A DNA stretch of 64,000 bases from Margaritifera margaritifera (Eukaryota > Mollusca > Bivalvia > Unionida > Margaritiferidae): contig JAQPZY010001498.1 of NCBI GenBank assembly GCA_029931535.1, positions 3,112,001 to 3,176,000 of the forward strand. The letters run 5' to 3'. Below are positions 52,498 to 63,589 of this stretch, piece after piece. The position numbers and the translations under genes are program-made. The notes below the pieces were generated by a model. That model searched no databases. It was not told the origin of the DNA and was given only the letters and a program-made list of their open reading frames with translations. Position 1 is the first letter of the stretch; every line of letters begins with the position of its first letter.

Positions 52498-52755
52498 AAC
52501 TTGTGCTTAGATTTTTCTCAACGTTGAGACGTTTTATAAAAGTGGTACCAGGCCTGGAGATCACAAAACTACTGAGCTTGAGTTTAAACTTGACATTGTT
52601 CATCAACCAATCGCAGGAAACTTTACTTTTGCAACACCTTTTTTGATTGGATGATGGTAAAACTCAAGCTCAGACTCGAGCTCAAGGGTTTTATGATCTT
52701 CCGGCCTGGCCATATATTATAAAAACTTGTTGAGCACGAAATTTAAGCTCAAGTT
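52498..52755. mobile_element. Foldback / long-inverted-repeat MITE
   Basis: The left arm (52,498 to about 52,615) and right arm (about 52,640 to 52,755) are imperfect inverted copies. Paired landmarks are AACTTGTGCTTAGATTT with AACTTGAGCTTAAATTT (minus), CCAGGCCTGGAGATCA with CCAGGCCGGAAGATCA (minus), ACTGAGCTTGAG with CTTGAGCTCGAG (minus), and CATCAACCAATC with CATCATCCAATC (minus). Only about 25 bases separate the arms. Such near-complete palindromes are typical of foldback MITEs. No clear target duplication was found, so the family is unassigned. An alternative is a local inverted duplication. Confidence 0.75.
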
Positions 52756-52921
52756 CAAATCAAAGGCATACAATTTTGGTATTTTGTTACTTTTCATAAC
52801 TTCCCTTTTTTACTGGCATTCTAAATTTAAATGGCACAGATGCACGTCAAGTGTCAGTAGTAATTTTTAGGTTTTTACTTCAGCTTAAGTTTCGTGCTGT
52901 AGTAGTTTCGATAATGTCAGG

Positions 52922-53800
52922 CTATGACAATGACAATGAAAATGACCAATTCTTTATTACACTCAGGTTGCAATACGCAACATATGAGCTGAAATATTAG
53001 TATCTCACTTTGCATGCGTGTACATCAGCCATGGAGGATATATTGTTTTTCTCAGTAATTGCAATTTAACTCAGATTAACAGCAATATCACAGTCAATAC
53101 ACCAATGGAATACGAACAAATTCAAACTGAAATACATAGATGTTGACATAATTGGAAAGTTACGATAAATGGAACACAAATTAATCTGTAGTAAACTCAT
53201 TACTTTACAATGATGAACCTATGATACTTTTCTCTTCCTGAAAACAATGGGAAGAACAACAAATACATCGAGTAAAGATGATTAGAAATTAACGAAATTG
53301 TGAGAAAATAATATCAATCATTTTAGAGAGTTTTCTTAAAACGCCAATTTTCTCAGAACTCAATAATTCTTTAAAATTTGGTACATTTGGTCTGATATAG
53401 AAGTGTCTGGGTAGTAGTTGCTTCCTTTGTTCTCAGAAATAGTTACATTCAAGGAGATAATGAAATTCATCACCCACGCAGTTTTGCATGCAAAGTTTGC
53501 ACAATCGTTCATGTCTAGGCAAACTTTCCTATCTTCACTTCTCTATAGGTAAACAAAGATTACATGTTCCAAATTGTATTATATTTGCCTTATATTTTTT
53601 TATAAGTCTTTTAACAAATACTGTTCTCATTTTAATTCCTTTTTAAATATTCCATAAAGATTGTATCTAACCAGGATTTGTTGGGAATATTTTGATTAAC
53701 CCAAATAAATTGAAACCCAGTTTCCGATAAGATGTCATGAATGCTCTCTATCCATTTACTTCTGCCTAGACCATTGTTATAATCCTGCAATAGCCTCAGA
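52922..53800 (-). mobile_element. LINE 3'-end remnant, C-terminal ORF region plus tail
   Basis: Read on the minus strand, this holds the C-terminal end of a LINE ORF2-like protein. A segment at about 53,795-53,648 contains WIESIHDILSETGF, followed by a stop and frame changes. A segment from about 53,510 contains ERLCKLCMQNC and GDEFHYLLEC, the CxxC...H...C cluster seen at the end of many non-LTR retrotransposon proteins. It is interrupted by an in-frame TGA near 53,434 and resumes to a terminal TAA at 53,289-53,291. The 3' end shows GTAATAAAGAATTGGTC and a TCATTG hexamer tail near 52,922-52,955, again typical. The element is therefore a decayed, severely 5'-truncated copy of a family distinct from the LINE at 44,920. 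Confidence 0.82.
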
Positions 53801-53811
53801 TAGGTTTGCTT

Positions 53812-54052
53812 TTGTGGGGTTGGACGTCATTTTTCAGCACATGATAGCTTATACACGGCGGCCAGTACATTTGGCGGAGGAAGAACCCAGGAAGACCCTG
53901 TAAAGAACCACTGACCCCCAGGAAACTACTGGCAAGCTTTCCCACATACCCACGTTGGTCGAGTCGAGACTCGGACACACGCGAACAGAGGTGAGATGTG
54001 TAATTGAGCTGTAAAGGCAAGCGCCTTAGACCACTCGGCCACCTGGGGCCTC
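53812..54052 (-). mobile_element. tRNA-derived SINE
   Basis: On the minus strand the head reads GGCCCCAGGTGGCCGAGTGG, then TCTAAGGCGCTTGCC. This is an A-box region like a Ser/Leu-type tRNA (TGGCCGAGTGG at 54,041-54,031). A B-box-like GTCCGAGTCTC follows near 53,975-53,964. The body downstream includes AGTTTCCTGGGGG, CTGGCCGCCGTGTATAAG and TGCTGAAAAATGACGTCCAA, which resemble the conserved core and tail of SINEs I recall from molluscs. The element abuts the LINE remnant in the same orientation. I found no target duplication. An intact tRNA gene is ruled out because the anticodon arm and acceptor stem do not form. An open frame across it (53,796-54,074 minus) is incidental. Confidence 0.82.
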
Positions 54053-54472
54053 TAAAACCATCAAGAAAATACATTTCGAATATGCAGTCCTTTATAATAG
54101 ACTCGTCGGGTCACGTGGTATCTTTTTAACAAAAAAAGGTTCAAACTTAGCAGATTCTGTATTTCTGATGTGTATCAATGTCCGAATAAGAAGTTAAAGA
54201 ATCAACGAAAACGTCAAGATAGCCGAGAGGTATTTATCACAATAAGAACGCTAGGGGCGACATGCCTGAATAAGGCTTTCCACGGCTCTAGCGCGATAAA
54301 TAAAGGGGATAAATTGTTTTATCTTGTGCCCATAGGACAGCACCAGGAATCGAGATGATGCATTAGGCACCAATGCCAATTACTGGAAAACTAGAAAACT
54401 AACTATAGGGAAAATGTTCGCAATCAAGTTATAGTCATTCTTTTACGCGCGCTTCTTTACACGTCACATCAT

Positions 54473-55600
54473 AATTGGTGTCAGTGGTAGAATTGGAGGT
54501 AAGTGCTTGTATAATTAGTTTTGACCATGGCGCGCATAATACCAAATAATTAGTGGCTTTTATTGCCACCTACCTCAAAGCGCAGAGTAGAGCAATTTGG
54601 CGAAGAAATCTACGCAAATTTACGAATCTATTGAGGTAACTTTCGGGATGGCGGATAGTCCTTTGCCCAGGAAGGGCGCACGAGGTCCTAAGCCAAGCGC
54701 AGATGAGAATATTAAAATTGTGACACAGCCAGCAGCGAAACTGGAAGAGAGCCTGAGTAAGCGCAATGACGAGAAGTTGGAAGTGGCGTTAGGCTATTCA
54801 CGATAATATTGCTCAGATAACAACTAGTACAATAAATGTTCCAGTGCGGGTACAAGTCAAAGCGTCATACACAGTGGCGCAGTCGATGGAGTCGCATACG
54901 CCAGGTAAAGTACGGTTCTGTAACGTCTTTGCGCTATGTAAGAGTGACACAAAATATTTTAGTATTGCAGAAAGATGGCAACATCGCAGGTAAAAATTAT
55001 GGCGTTAGAAAGTCAGATTATTACACCTTCCCTTGACTTTGACGCCAAAAATGTGTGCAGGCACAATAACTGAGCCCATCGAACGCACACACATCTTCCA
55101 CCCGCGTGATGCTACAATAATTAGGATGAATACTTAAAGAGTAAGTGTCTACCACCATAATTTGTCAAATTAAAGAGTCAAACTAAAACATGCCATATCA
55201 AAACAACAACGTTTGATGGGACGGGTTCTTGGCTACAGTATAGGTTTCATTTCGAGGCATGTGCTCGCCCTAATGGTTGGACTGCTGTGCAAACAGTGAC
55301 ACGGTTATAAGACCGATTCCCTTTACAGACAAAGCGCAAGACGTCTTCAGAAACCTGAAAAGATGGTACTGCCAAGAATTGTGAACCTCGTCCAAAGACG
55401 TAAGAAGGATTTTTACTTCCCAACTAAACAAAATTGCATGGAGCGCAGCTAAAAGAGATTAAACGGAGAGAAGGAAAAAGACTTCCAGAACTTGGACAAA
55501 GTATTAAGAGACTTGGAGTGGCGTATCTGACACCGCCAGGTGACGTAACTGAAAGTCATTTTATTGACGCATTAGTAGATTCAGATATGCGGATATGATA
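54473..55600 (+). mobile_element. Degenerate gypsy-like LTR retrotransposon fragment (leader and gag)
   Basis: ATTGGTGTCAGTGGTAGAAT at about 54,473-54,492 resembles the junction of LTR and primer-binding site in many Ty3/gypsy-type elements. The region between it and 55,187 contains short open frames (for example 54,642-54,806, beginning MADSPLPRKG) that may be the gag N-terminus. From 55,187 gag-like sequence is recognisable in pieces: TFDGTGSWLQYRFHFEAC then NGWT, DKAQDVF near 55,330, and LPELGQSIKRLGVAYL then FIDALVDSDMR ending near 55,595. These match the order of conserved gag landmarks (a THDG/TFDG-W start, an FxxC-NGW, a LPELxQxI box and a FxDAL box). Stops and frame changes separate the pieces, and no protease, reverse transcriptase or right LTR follows within the window. 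It is an old solo fragment. Confidence 0.75.
55187..55600 (+). pseudogene. gag-like protein remnant, multiply broken
   Basis: Coding remains within the LTR-element fragment. Three in-order gag pieces are separated by a TAA near 55,307, a second stop near 55,380, and a frame change before 55,445. The last piece ends at a TGA near 55,597. No zinc-knuckle (CCHC) motif follows, so the C-terminal nucleocapsid part is lost or was deleted. Recognition rests on the ordered short motifs given for the parent element. I could not confirm the family by search. Confidence 0.72.
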
Positions 55601-58480
55601 CAAAACAAACTGACCTCTTGAAATGTCTTGTATCTTCAATAAAAATATTTTAGAAAGTTTTATATTAGATTTGTTTCCTTCGCTTTCAGATGTTTAGGCA
55701 ATCATATAACAGCTTAATGATACCTATTACGCATACCATTTGAATTTAATACATGATTCTGCAGACCTAATTTATGAATTGACAACAAGCTTTTTTGGAC
55801 GTTCTATCTTTAAGATACATATAAATATAGTAAGAAAATCAAGTTTTTAATTAGGAAGTGACGTTCTTTGTTACTATGTAAACCTTACAGTTAAAATAAT
55901 AAATAGAAACAGTCTGTGTTTTCTCTTATCTTTAATAATGTTGACGCATAAGTAACAATGTTTGAAAGCTTTTTCTTCGAGACGGTTTCAACGTACAGCC
56001 ATGAACGTCACAATAGATGAACAAGCGATTCGAAATCAAGCAATAAACAATTCAATAGTATAAATGACAAGCGTACGAAATTTTCTTTGATTGGAATGTT
56101 TTTCTTCGATATAAACAGCTGGCATATAATTATTAGTAATCTCTTATGTATACAGAATGCTTCGAAGTTTGTTTAACATTGAGGTGGGTGAAGTACCTTG
56201 CACCTAAAACATCGAAATACTGAGCTTCATTCTGATTAATACAATGTGAAAACTGGATGAAAATACGGTATATGTGCATTGAAAATAACAGGGCATCGTA
56301 GTTGAACTATTGCAAGAGGCTGGTTTGTATATACTGCCACTTTACTTTATATGGATCGATATATAGATAGACTTTGACACGAAAATTGAAGATCGGCGCA
56401 AAAAAAAAAAAAAAAAAAGCAAAAAAAAAAATAAATAAAATAAAACGTTTTTCTACGTGTCGATTTAGAACTTAAAGCAAGGATTTCCTCGGGTGACAAT
56501 CATGAACACCCATACACGCTCAAAGACGTAATACTACTATTTGTACTACTACTACTACTAATAATAATAATAATAATAATAACCTTATTTCACTAGAGGT
56601 GGCGAGGGTGAGCAAACTGACAGGAAAGAACTTACGGACGGTGGGTTGAACTGAGTACTTTTATACTCGAGTTCTTCGTTAAAGCCAAATTTGTCACGTG
56701 TTCGCATCTGCAGTATGCAATATTTATCTCTATGGCCGTGTTCATTGTCGGTCCATCTTTGATTTGACTCAATGGGCAGCATTTCAAGGGACAGAGTATC
56801 GAGCTGATATAAAATGGTTGGCGAGTTTTGTGTTGGCCTTGTTCTAATGTGGTTTTTTTGATTGTTCACTCTTTTTCTAAAGTCAACTGTTTCACCAACC
56901 TATTGTATGTCTTTATATATATATATATGTGTGTCCCTACTTCCGTCCTGTTCTTTGAGTTCAAATGGGCACGCACAAGGTGGTCTTTTTAGTTTTTTGA
57001 TCGTCGGTAAGCGACCGTAGGTGATTCTATAAAAACCTACTTTAGACGTGCAGAAGAGTCAATACAGAAGGGTGAGATTGAGGGTGGCACTGTGTTTGAG
57101 GCTTCTGGTTGATATGTTGTTTCGAAATGCATACGATTGTTTTAAAATGTATTAACTTTCCCAGATCTAATTCAGAATGATGGGCATGACAGGTCGCAGG
57201 CATAGCCACAAACAACCACACATTCTAATGAAACTGACGTTTTATCAGCCATTGACTTTTAAATAAAAATACGTTGGCTATTATAAACAAGTTTGATTCA
57301 TTAGGAATATCTAATTGCTTGTCGATTATCAAGGTATTTTTTTAAAGCCCGTTTGCTTAAACGAAACATAACATATAGGAAAGTGCTGGGTCTTTTTCAG
57401 ATGGATACTCTTCTCTTTGGGAAAACAAATAAAGTCTACTCAGGTACCAGAAGGTAGTATCGAAGTATCAGAAGTACAATGTACACTTAAAAAGTAGTTT
57501 TGATGAAAAAAAGTAGCGTTGTTCTTACAAATTTAACAATTTAAGCTCTGCATTGAAAATAGAAGACGATTTATGCAAAGCAAAACCTCGAGTATAAATG
57601 TTTATAAACCTAATCAACACTGAAAAAGTTCAGTCTCTGAATCCATTACAGACACTTAACAGTGACCTCAAATGATGTTTTACAAAATAGATATTGCAAT
57701 TATTAAAGTCACATATTTAATTCATTATTGTATCTCCTAATTACAGAATTTTCGTTAAATAGAATCACGGATTACATCAATATCAGCAGTATAGGACCAT
57801 GCGATAACAAACCATCACCATTGATGTTACTTTATTATGGCGTTTCACTTAGTGATCAGAGCAAGGGAAATAACTTTTCAAGGCTGACTACAGTAACTGC
57901 AAAGTGTATGAACTTACTTAAATCATAAGTATAGCTACCCTGATAAGCATAGTGTGTACCATGAAAAGAGATAAAGGTAAATAGAAAAGAAAAAGAAAAA
58001 AGGTTTTCATATATTTTGGTAGCAGGTTTTGTAGAATACAGGTAATATTGTACAGGAACATTTCTTCAGCACTTCCGTGATTTCAAACATGACCAATAAT
58101 GTATTTGTATTTTTCATTTTCATGCAATATATTTTCTCTTCAGTTTTCTAAACTTGCAGCTTTATGACACCAATATTTTTGTTGTTTTCCATAGTTAACT
58201 TTATCGAATACGGTCGTTGTTTTAAGGGAGAAGGTTACGCCGTCTTACCTTGCCGAAAGAGGAGAAAACTCCTTTAGATGCATGGCAGGGTCAGAAAGTG
58301 CGAATTTACCTGCTAATTTAAAGAACTTAGGCATATTATTATATACATGGGCAACAAATATTTAATTGTGTAAGCATGCAAACACCGCATGCTAAGAGGG
58401 GCACAAGTTGTCAAAACAATATATGTACAAAATCTCCCTCAGAAAAAAAAAATATGTTCATGATGAGCATTTCACAAAGG
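55601..58480. other. Unique AT-rich sequence with simple repeats, no supported gene
   Basis: It contains an A-rich tract at about 56,400-56,447, ACT/AAT trinucleotides at about 56,548-56,580, and a short AT run near 56,917-56,930. Open frames at 56,585-56,869 (minus, 94 codons) and 57,728-57,928 (plus, 66 codons) show no motif I can name and are not bounded by good splice sites. Confidence 0.5.
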
Positions 58481-59121
58481 GAACAATGAAACCATTTATT
58501 AAATCAATGTATACAAATGACAAGTAATTTATATTAGTTATCATCCTTTTTATTTATCACAGATAAAAATACAAGGGAATACTATCTTTGAGACATAGTA
58601 ATAAGAAATCTTAACAAATATGGGGTATTTAACTGCGTCTAAACAACGTCGATCTTTCTGTAAGTAGCCTTAGTATGATATTGGTAGTTTGTCTGCTGAT
58701 CTATGTCATTTAATGTCACCGAACCACAAACTTAAAATAACTCTGTATTTCATAAATAAGTCACAACTGTGCACACCAAGGATAGAATGATATATGCTAA
58801 CAGCAAGCTCAAGCACTAATGCTTCTATGCGTCTATGAATTGGAAGTTGAAAGAATCTTTAATTAAAGCAATGACTATATCATCTGGCACAGTATAGTGT
58901 CCACAGGAACATTGAAATGCTATTTCCAAGAATTCACGATGTTTCATAGTTCTTTCTCATCGTAAAGCGTTGGTACCGACTTCTGTGAAAATTAGCACAA
59001 TATCTAGTCGACACAGAGGGAGGGAACATGTTTGAAATGAGAATGTGTTCTCCATAAATACAGAAGTCACATCACGGCTTTGGCTTCTTAAATGGATGCC
59101 TCGAACTGGCGTTCACTTTTC

Positions 59122-59148
59122 TCATGGTGGACACGTATAAACCGACAC
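59122..59148 (-). other. Terminal coding exon of the LamG-like gene with stop
   Basis: After a long pyrimidine tract and TTCCTTGTAG the frame continues VSVYTCPP and ends in TGA at 59,124-59,122. VSVY after GCIDF fits the last strand of the fold, which supports this short ending. The 3' untranslated region continues leftward. Candidate polyadenylation signals (minus sense) are ATTAAA at about 58,862, AATAAA at 58,554-58,549 and AATAAA at 58,500-58,495. Confidence 0.7.
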
Positions 59149-59347
59149 CTACAAGGAAAGGAAAAAAATAAGAAGATGCAATGGAATATTTTGTCTCCGA
59201 AAAAAATATTTTGCTAAGATAGGTTTATGATGTCAGCAATTTCGTGTTATATACAAGCATTATTTGTACCTATCTGGTCATGGAATGATCACCAATTTTC
59301 TCTCAGAACAGTCCTGATCTTAGACATTTCATGACAAAACAGCTGTC

Positions 59348-59404
<57 letters not shown>

Positions 59405-61947
59405 CACCATAATTATTACTATTACTATTATTATTATTTCTAGCAGGACGACGTTATAATTCCATTATTAAAGGAAAAATGCCTTTATTACAGCTATGAA
59501 TTTTCAAGCTTATCTAAAGATTGTCCTTACAGACGTCATAAAATTAAGAACTTTAGATGCATTCACATTTGAAATAATCCAAGGTCAGCTTTCCTTGATA
59601 AGAAACAATTACGTTGACTAAGGGCAGTTTTAGAAGAACTTACTTAAGGTAAACGTCTCGCAAAGCATACATTTGCTTCATGAGCGAATATACAATTTAG
59701 AAAACTTACAAAGTCTATGCAACCTTTGAAAGTGTTTAAACTCTTTCCCCAACCAACTTTGAGACCGCACTGACTTTTAGCGATGGATCCTGAAAGTGCA
59801 AAGCTTAATTATTATATTACTGAATAGAATTATAACGTGCAGATAAAATGGTTTCAAAGGCTAAATATTCTGCGCTGATGCTTGCATATCATGAAAGAAA
59901 CAAAATATACATTAACACGGAAAATGAAGCCACAGATAACCTTAATGGCTAATTATGACAGAGCAAACTGCACACATTTGCATTAAAATTTATTTGGATC
60001 AATCAATTAATTAATCAAACAATTACTGCAGAAAACTACGTACGTGTTTTGTTCTGAGTCGGCAAAAAGAATGAGTTTGATATGGCCGTCAGACCGAGAC
60101 GTAGTCATACGCCATATCAAAAGAGTTCTTTGCCCCGACTCCGAACAAAAACACAAATGCGGTTTTAGTATTTATTACATACACCCTCTTTTATGCTTTC
60201 CAGCTAGTTTAACTATATATAATGTTGATGGAACCTAAAATAAACTGGTATCTCTAAAAGTTTGATTCTATTAATATCAATGTGCAGACGTTAGTGAAAA
60301 CACCTAAATAGTTCCTGTCTGGGTGTGAAATGTGGACTGAACGCCACATCAATCATGTTAAACTATGTATGGTTATGTAATTAATCAATCAATCAATTCA
60401 TCAATACTTGGAAAAACTTAAAATCTAAAATGTGGTGGAGAGGAATTTTAAGGACTGTTATTATGTGTAGGATTTGACATACCTTTGAGAGTTTTTTTTT
60501 CAATTAATTGTTCATCTATGGTAGCGCTGAATATACCTTGGTTCAGAGACATCTCTATCTTTCTCCATCCATCAGTCTGAAATATCACAAGTGCTACATA
60601 TAGTGACCCATAGTCTGGTCACTTTCATTAAAATTTTGTTATATATGGAATTTATACGTTATATTATGGAAAGGTACTGTTTCCTGACCTATAATAGTAA
60701 CTACACAGTATTTTTTTTCTCCCTTAGTTATACTGTTTTCGGCAAATAATAGTAACTGTATGACAGTTTACTGCATAATATTGAAATTCGTAAAGTGTAA
60801 ACTCTATGGAATATACTGTTTTTAACTACACGTCAGAACTGACAGCTTTATAAGAATGCAGTCTAATGTTACCATTATGCACGACTGAAATAAAATTTAT
60901 TTGTAACTTTATATCTGATTTATGATGGACTAAATATTATCGTCAGCTATGAAACAAGTATTTTACAAGAATATCAGAAGATCAGATGATGCACATTAAA
61001 ATATCTTTTAAGTAATTTAAATGAAAAACATTGTTTTTTTTATGCCCCTGGCTTTTATAATTCTGTATTTTTACCGAATAAAATTTCGAAAGATAGACTA
61101 CTGGTAATGGGGGTTTAAATGTCACAGTCTGGTACTCTGTGTTTATTCCCTTATAGGTACCATTCTTGTTTCATTTCTTGACTTCAAAAACGTTCGTAAA
61201 GTTTTTCTTAAATCTCGCTTTCATACGATTCAGACGTTGCCTTCATATATTCCATTATGCATGTTTCTGGATGGTTAGACACTTTCGACTTTGCGATGTC
61301 AGGTGTACTCAGACATCGAGACTGCATGCGAGCGCTTGAGTAGATGATTTTTCATTTGTACCAAACTCTTTCTGTAGGTAATTCGTAAATAATTTGATCA
61401 TTTTGTAATTGATAATGTAAGAAAAATGATTATACACTGTTCACCAAGTTCAAACCATTGTCTGAGCACTCAGGAAAGTCTTTAAACTCTTAGACATTTT
61501 GAACTTGGCAACAGTGTACTATCTCTATATTATTGTCCACTTAATGAGCACTTCAATCTAAAATACACACTGATTAATGTGGACTTACTGGGTGTTTAAA
61601 TTTGATGTCCGTGTAGTATCCATCTGTTGTCTTCAATCCAAAATAGTTCCCATCGCCATTAGCTCCAATTATTATAGTTGGCTCCTTTCCACAGTCTCCG
61701 TTATACATCAATGCCTGGATCCCGTTGGTTTCTCCAGAATGGGACAGTCTATATTTAATCCGCACGACAAAAGTTTTTCCAATGTCAGCATTGGCAAACC
61801 GTGGAATCACGAGAGCGCCGTTACCATCGAAACATGCGGCTCCATTTTGGAATGTGACGTTGTGCACTTGAACATGCACATTGTTTCTCGAGGAATCTGT
61901 GGCGTCACCATGGTTAAAATTCAAATCAATTTCTGGTGTGCATTTTG
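59122..61947 (-). CDS. Laminin-G-like jellyroll domain protein, 3' four exons (5' end not found)
   Basis: Four minus-strand exons join with consistent phases: 61,947-61,589 (359 nt, enters with 2 bases of a split codon, ends at phase 0), 60,576-60,483 (94 nt, ends with 1 base), 59,789-59,710 (80 nt, enters with 2), and 59,148-59,122 including the TGA. All introns are GT-AG, with acceptors TTTCTTGTAG, GATATTTCAG, CACTTTCAG and TTCCTTGTAG, and donors GTAAGT, GTATGT and GTAAGT. The roughly 186 residues read CFDGNGALVIPRF, KTFVVRIKYRL and DGWRKIEMSLNQG, and finish with FKGCIDFVSVYT. That is the strand order and the closing 'F-GCID-V-Y' signature of a laminin G / concanavalin-like jellyroll (LamG_3-like) domain. 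Six cysteines (KCTP, ACFD, DCGK, QCGL, GCID, TCPP) suggest a secreted, disulfide-bonded protein. The sequence ends eight residues into the last exon. The domain likely binds ligands or glycans extracellularly, but its partner is unknown. Upstream exons with a signal peptide or other domains may lie beyond 61,950 or outside the window. Confidence 0.85.
59350..59404. repeat. (ATT)n microsatellite in the last intron
   Basis: About 55 bases of ATT trinucleotide repeat, continued more loosely to about 59,437. It lies between exons 3 and 4 of the LamG-like gene. Confidence 0.97.
59710..59789 (-). other. Coding exon 3 of the LamG-like gene
   Basis: It lies between acceptor GCACTTTCAG and donor GTAAGTTTT and completes the Gly codon begun in exon 2. 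It carries SQCGLKVGWGKSLNTFKG followed by CIDF, the most diagnostic part of the laminin G fold. The other two frames contain stops. Confidence 0.83.
60044..60154. mobile_element. Short hairpin MITE-like inverted repeat in intron 2
   Basis: Left arm from GTGTTTTGTTCTGAGTCGG and right arm (minus sense) from GTGTTTTTGTTCGGAGTCGG are inverted copies. The pairing continues through CAAAAAGAATGAG with CAAAGAACTC, and GTTTGATATGGC with TTTTGATATGGC. Total length is 111 bases with a loop of about 25. I could not define a target duplication. It lies between exons 2 and 3 of the LamG-like gene. Confidence 0.72.
60483..60576 (-). other. Coding exon 2 of the LamG-like gene
   Basis: It starts in phase 0 after GATATTTCAG and ends with one base of a Gly codon before GTATGTC. 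It encodes TDGWRKIEMSLNQGIFSAT and then a Lys-rich end that includes a run of nine A (minus-strand sense), a possible mutational hotspot. Confidence 0.82.
61589..61947 (-). other. Coding exon 1 (of those seen) of the LamG-like gene
   Basis: Acceptor TTTCTTGTAG lies immediately upstream (61,948-61,957) and donor GTAAGTCC at 61,588-61,581. The open frame runs through all 359 bases, holding the N-terminal two thirds of the jellyroll. The first complete codons read KCTPEIDLNF. The split first codon shows that at least one more upstream coding exon exists. Confidence 0.85.
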
Positions 61948-61949
61948 CT

Positions 61950-63589
61950 ACAAGAAACGGTAAAGATAAAATATGTAGTTTTAAGAGGTATGTAAGTTAA
62001 TCCCGGTAAGCCGCATTTGATTTGATGACAGTGGAAAGAATCATGTAGCAACTTTAATGGTCAGCCTACCATAAGGTTGAAAAATGCTTTTAATGGCAAT
62101 TTTGTTTAGTAAAAACTGGCATCTTTACTTGATGGAATCATCGTGTGGTGCCATTAAATGACGGGGGCGACTGATGTCACTTTTGATCTTGCATATTAAG
62201 GGCAAAAAGTTTGCTTCAAATGTCAATTAAGTACAAAAATCCACGAGTTCTAGGGTTAAAACATTATTAGTAGTTCATTCATTGTCTAATTGGTTCAGGA
62301 TTGTTCAAAAGTGAATCAAGATGGCAGAGGGAGATTTTAATCATGTTTAGAATAATTTAATGAGACTTATTGATTACTGCTTGTGGGCGGAAGGCGATTT
62401 ATACGGCATAGATAATGCTCAAATTATGGGAAAACATGAATTCAAGGGATGTGCATTTCTAACATCTATCCAAGTCCTAATATTGCAATGCAAACTCTTT
62501 GTGTTTAGTTTGAAAGTATAACTGCATCTTAATGACTGACAAGATCAAGCTTTACAGACTACTGTTTGCGGAGAATTGAAGAAAAAAATCAAAGTACTTT
62601 ACTGCAGTGCACACATTTTTATTTACGTGACTGGCAGAACATATTAAGAACTCATGTGCGTGAAAAAATAATTACTGTATGCTTCATTATTGGCAGGAAA
62701 ATAGCTTGGTTTTAAAGCCATAACTATGTGCGGATAGATGATTCTTCGAGAGTTATCGTCACTTTTGCGTCTTATTGTGATACAAGGGATGTTTGAAAAT
62801 TTAAAACCAATATCTCGTATGTAAAAACAATTAGTAACTTTAGTTTATTCAGCTGCTTAAAGGTTATCTAAAGGAAGAAAATAATGCAAATACTTTCTTA
62901 AAAGATACTTTCATATCAACCCTTTATAGTATAGACTTATCACTCGATGGTCATGCTGGATAAGAGCACTTGTACTGTACTATGAAAGAACGAGCGACAA
63001 CTCTGTATGGAATTCCATGCATACAAAAGACATACAACTGGTAAAGGGAGTCACTAACAAACAGTTCTTCCTCCACTTTTTTCACGACACATGATAAGAT
63101 GATGCTGAATCAGACCATTCTAGGGCATGAAATCCAAGAATATTCGTCGACATAAAATTTTGCAATTTTCGGGATATAAGAAGAGGATGGTTCTTTATTT
63201 TACCTTTTACCTGGCTGTTTGTTATACTATCTAAATTTCGAGAACAATTATAAAAGATCAGAAATTGGAGTTAAGTCTACATCCTGACAAACAAGGCGAA
63301 AATCGTTTTATATTCATTTCTAACAGCATCTAAATCATGCAGGATAATAAGTTTGTATTGGCCTTTCTGTGGTTTCCAGGTAACTGACTGACATCTGGCT
63401 GGATAAAGCCATTGTAAACAAAATTTGTAAAACCTCGGCTCGTTTCCAATCCTTTCTGCTGTGCTTATAGAATCCCAATAGAAATCACCTTATCTACCAT
63501 AAATCATGCAATTGATTTCAGACATGTGGGAATGTATGCTTCTAGGAATATAGTAAAGAAGATGGATTTATATCCTGTTCATCGTACAC
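61950..63589. other. Unique AT-rich sequence upstream of the recognised exons
   Basis: This should hold an intron, and possibly further 5' exons, of the LamG-like gene. I examined minus-strand donor-like sites (for example near 62,115, 62,645 and 63,200) and found no bounded open exon with a convincing signal peptide or domain. Confidence 0.5.

Noticed and set aside
53812..54052. An intact tRNA-Ser or tRNA-Leu gene on the minus strand
   Set aside because: Only A-box and weak B-box similarity is present. Acceptor and anticodon stems do not pair, and a SINE-type body follows.
56585..56869. 94-codon minus-strand open frame
   Set aside because: Composition is ordinary and no motif, acceptor/donor pair or homology could be named.
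57728..58285. Plus-strand snippets CDNKPSP (near 57,795) and CFKGEGYAVLP (near 58,225) that faintly resemble parts of the LamG-like exon (DCGKEPT and CFDGNGALVIP)
   Set aside because: They occur in the opposite order to the domain on that strand, are very short, and contain stops close by. A decayed LamG copy is possible but not supported.
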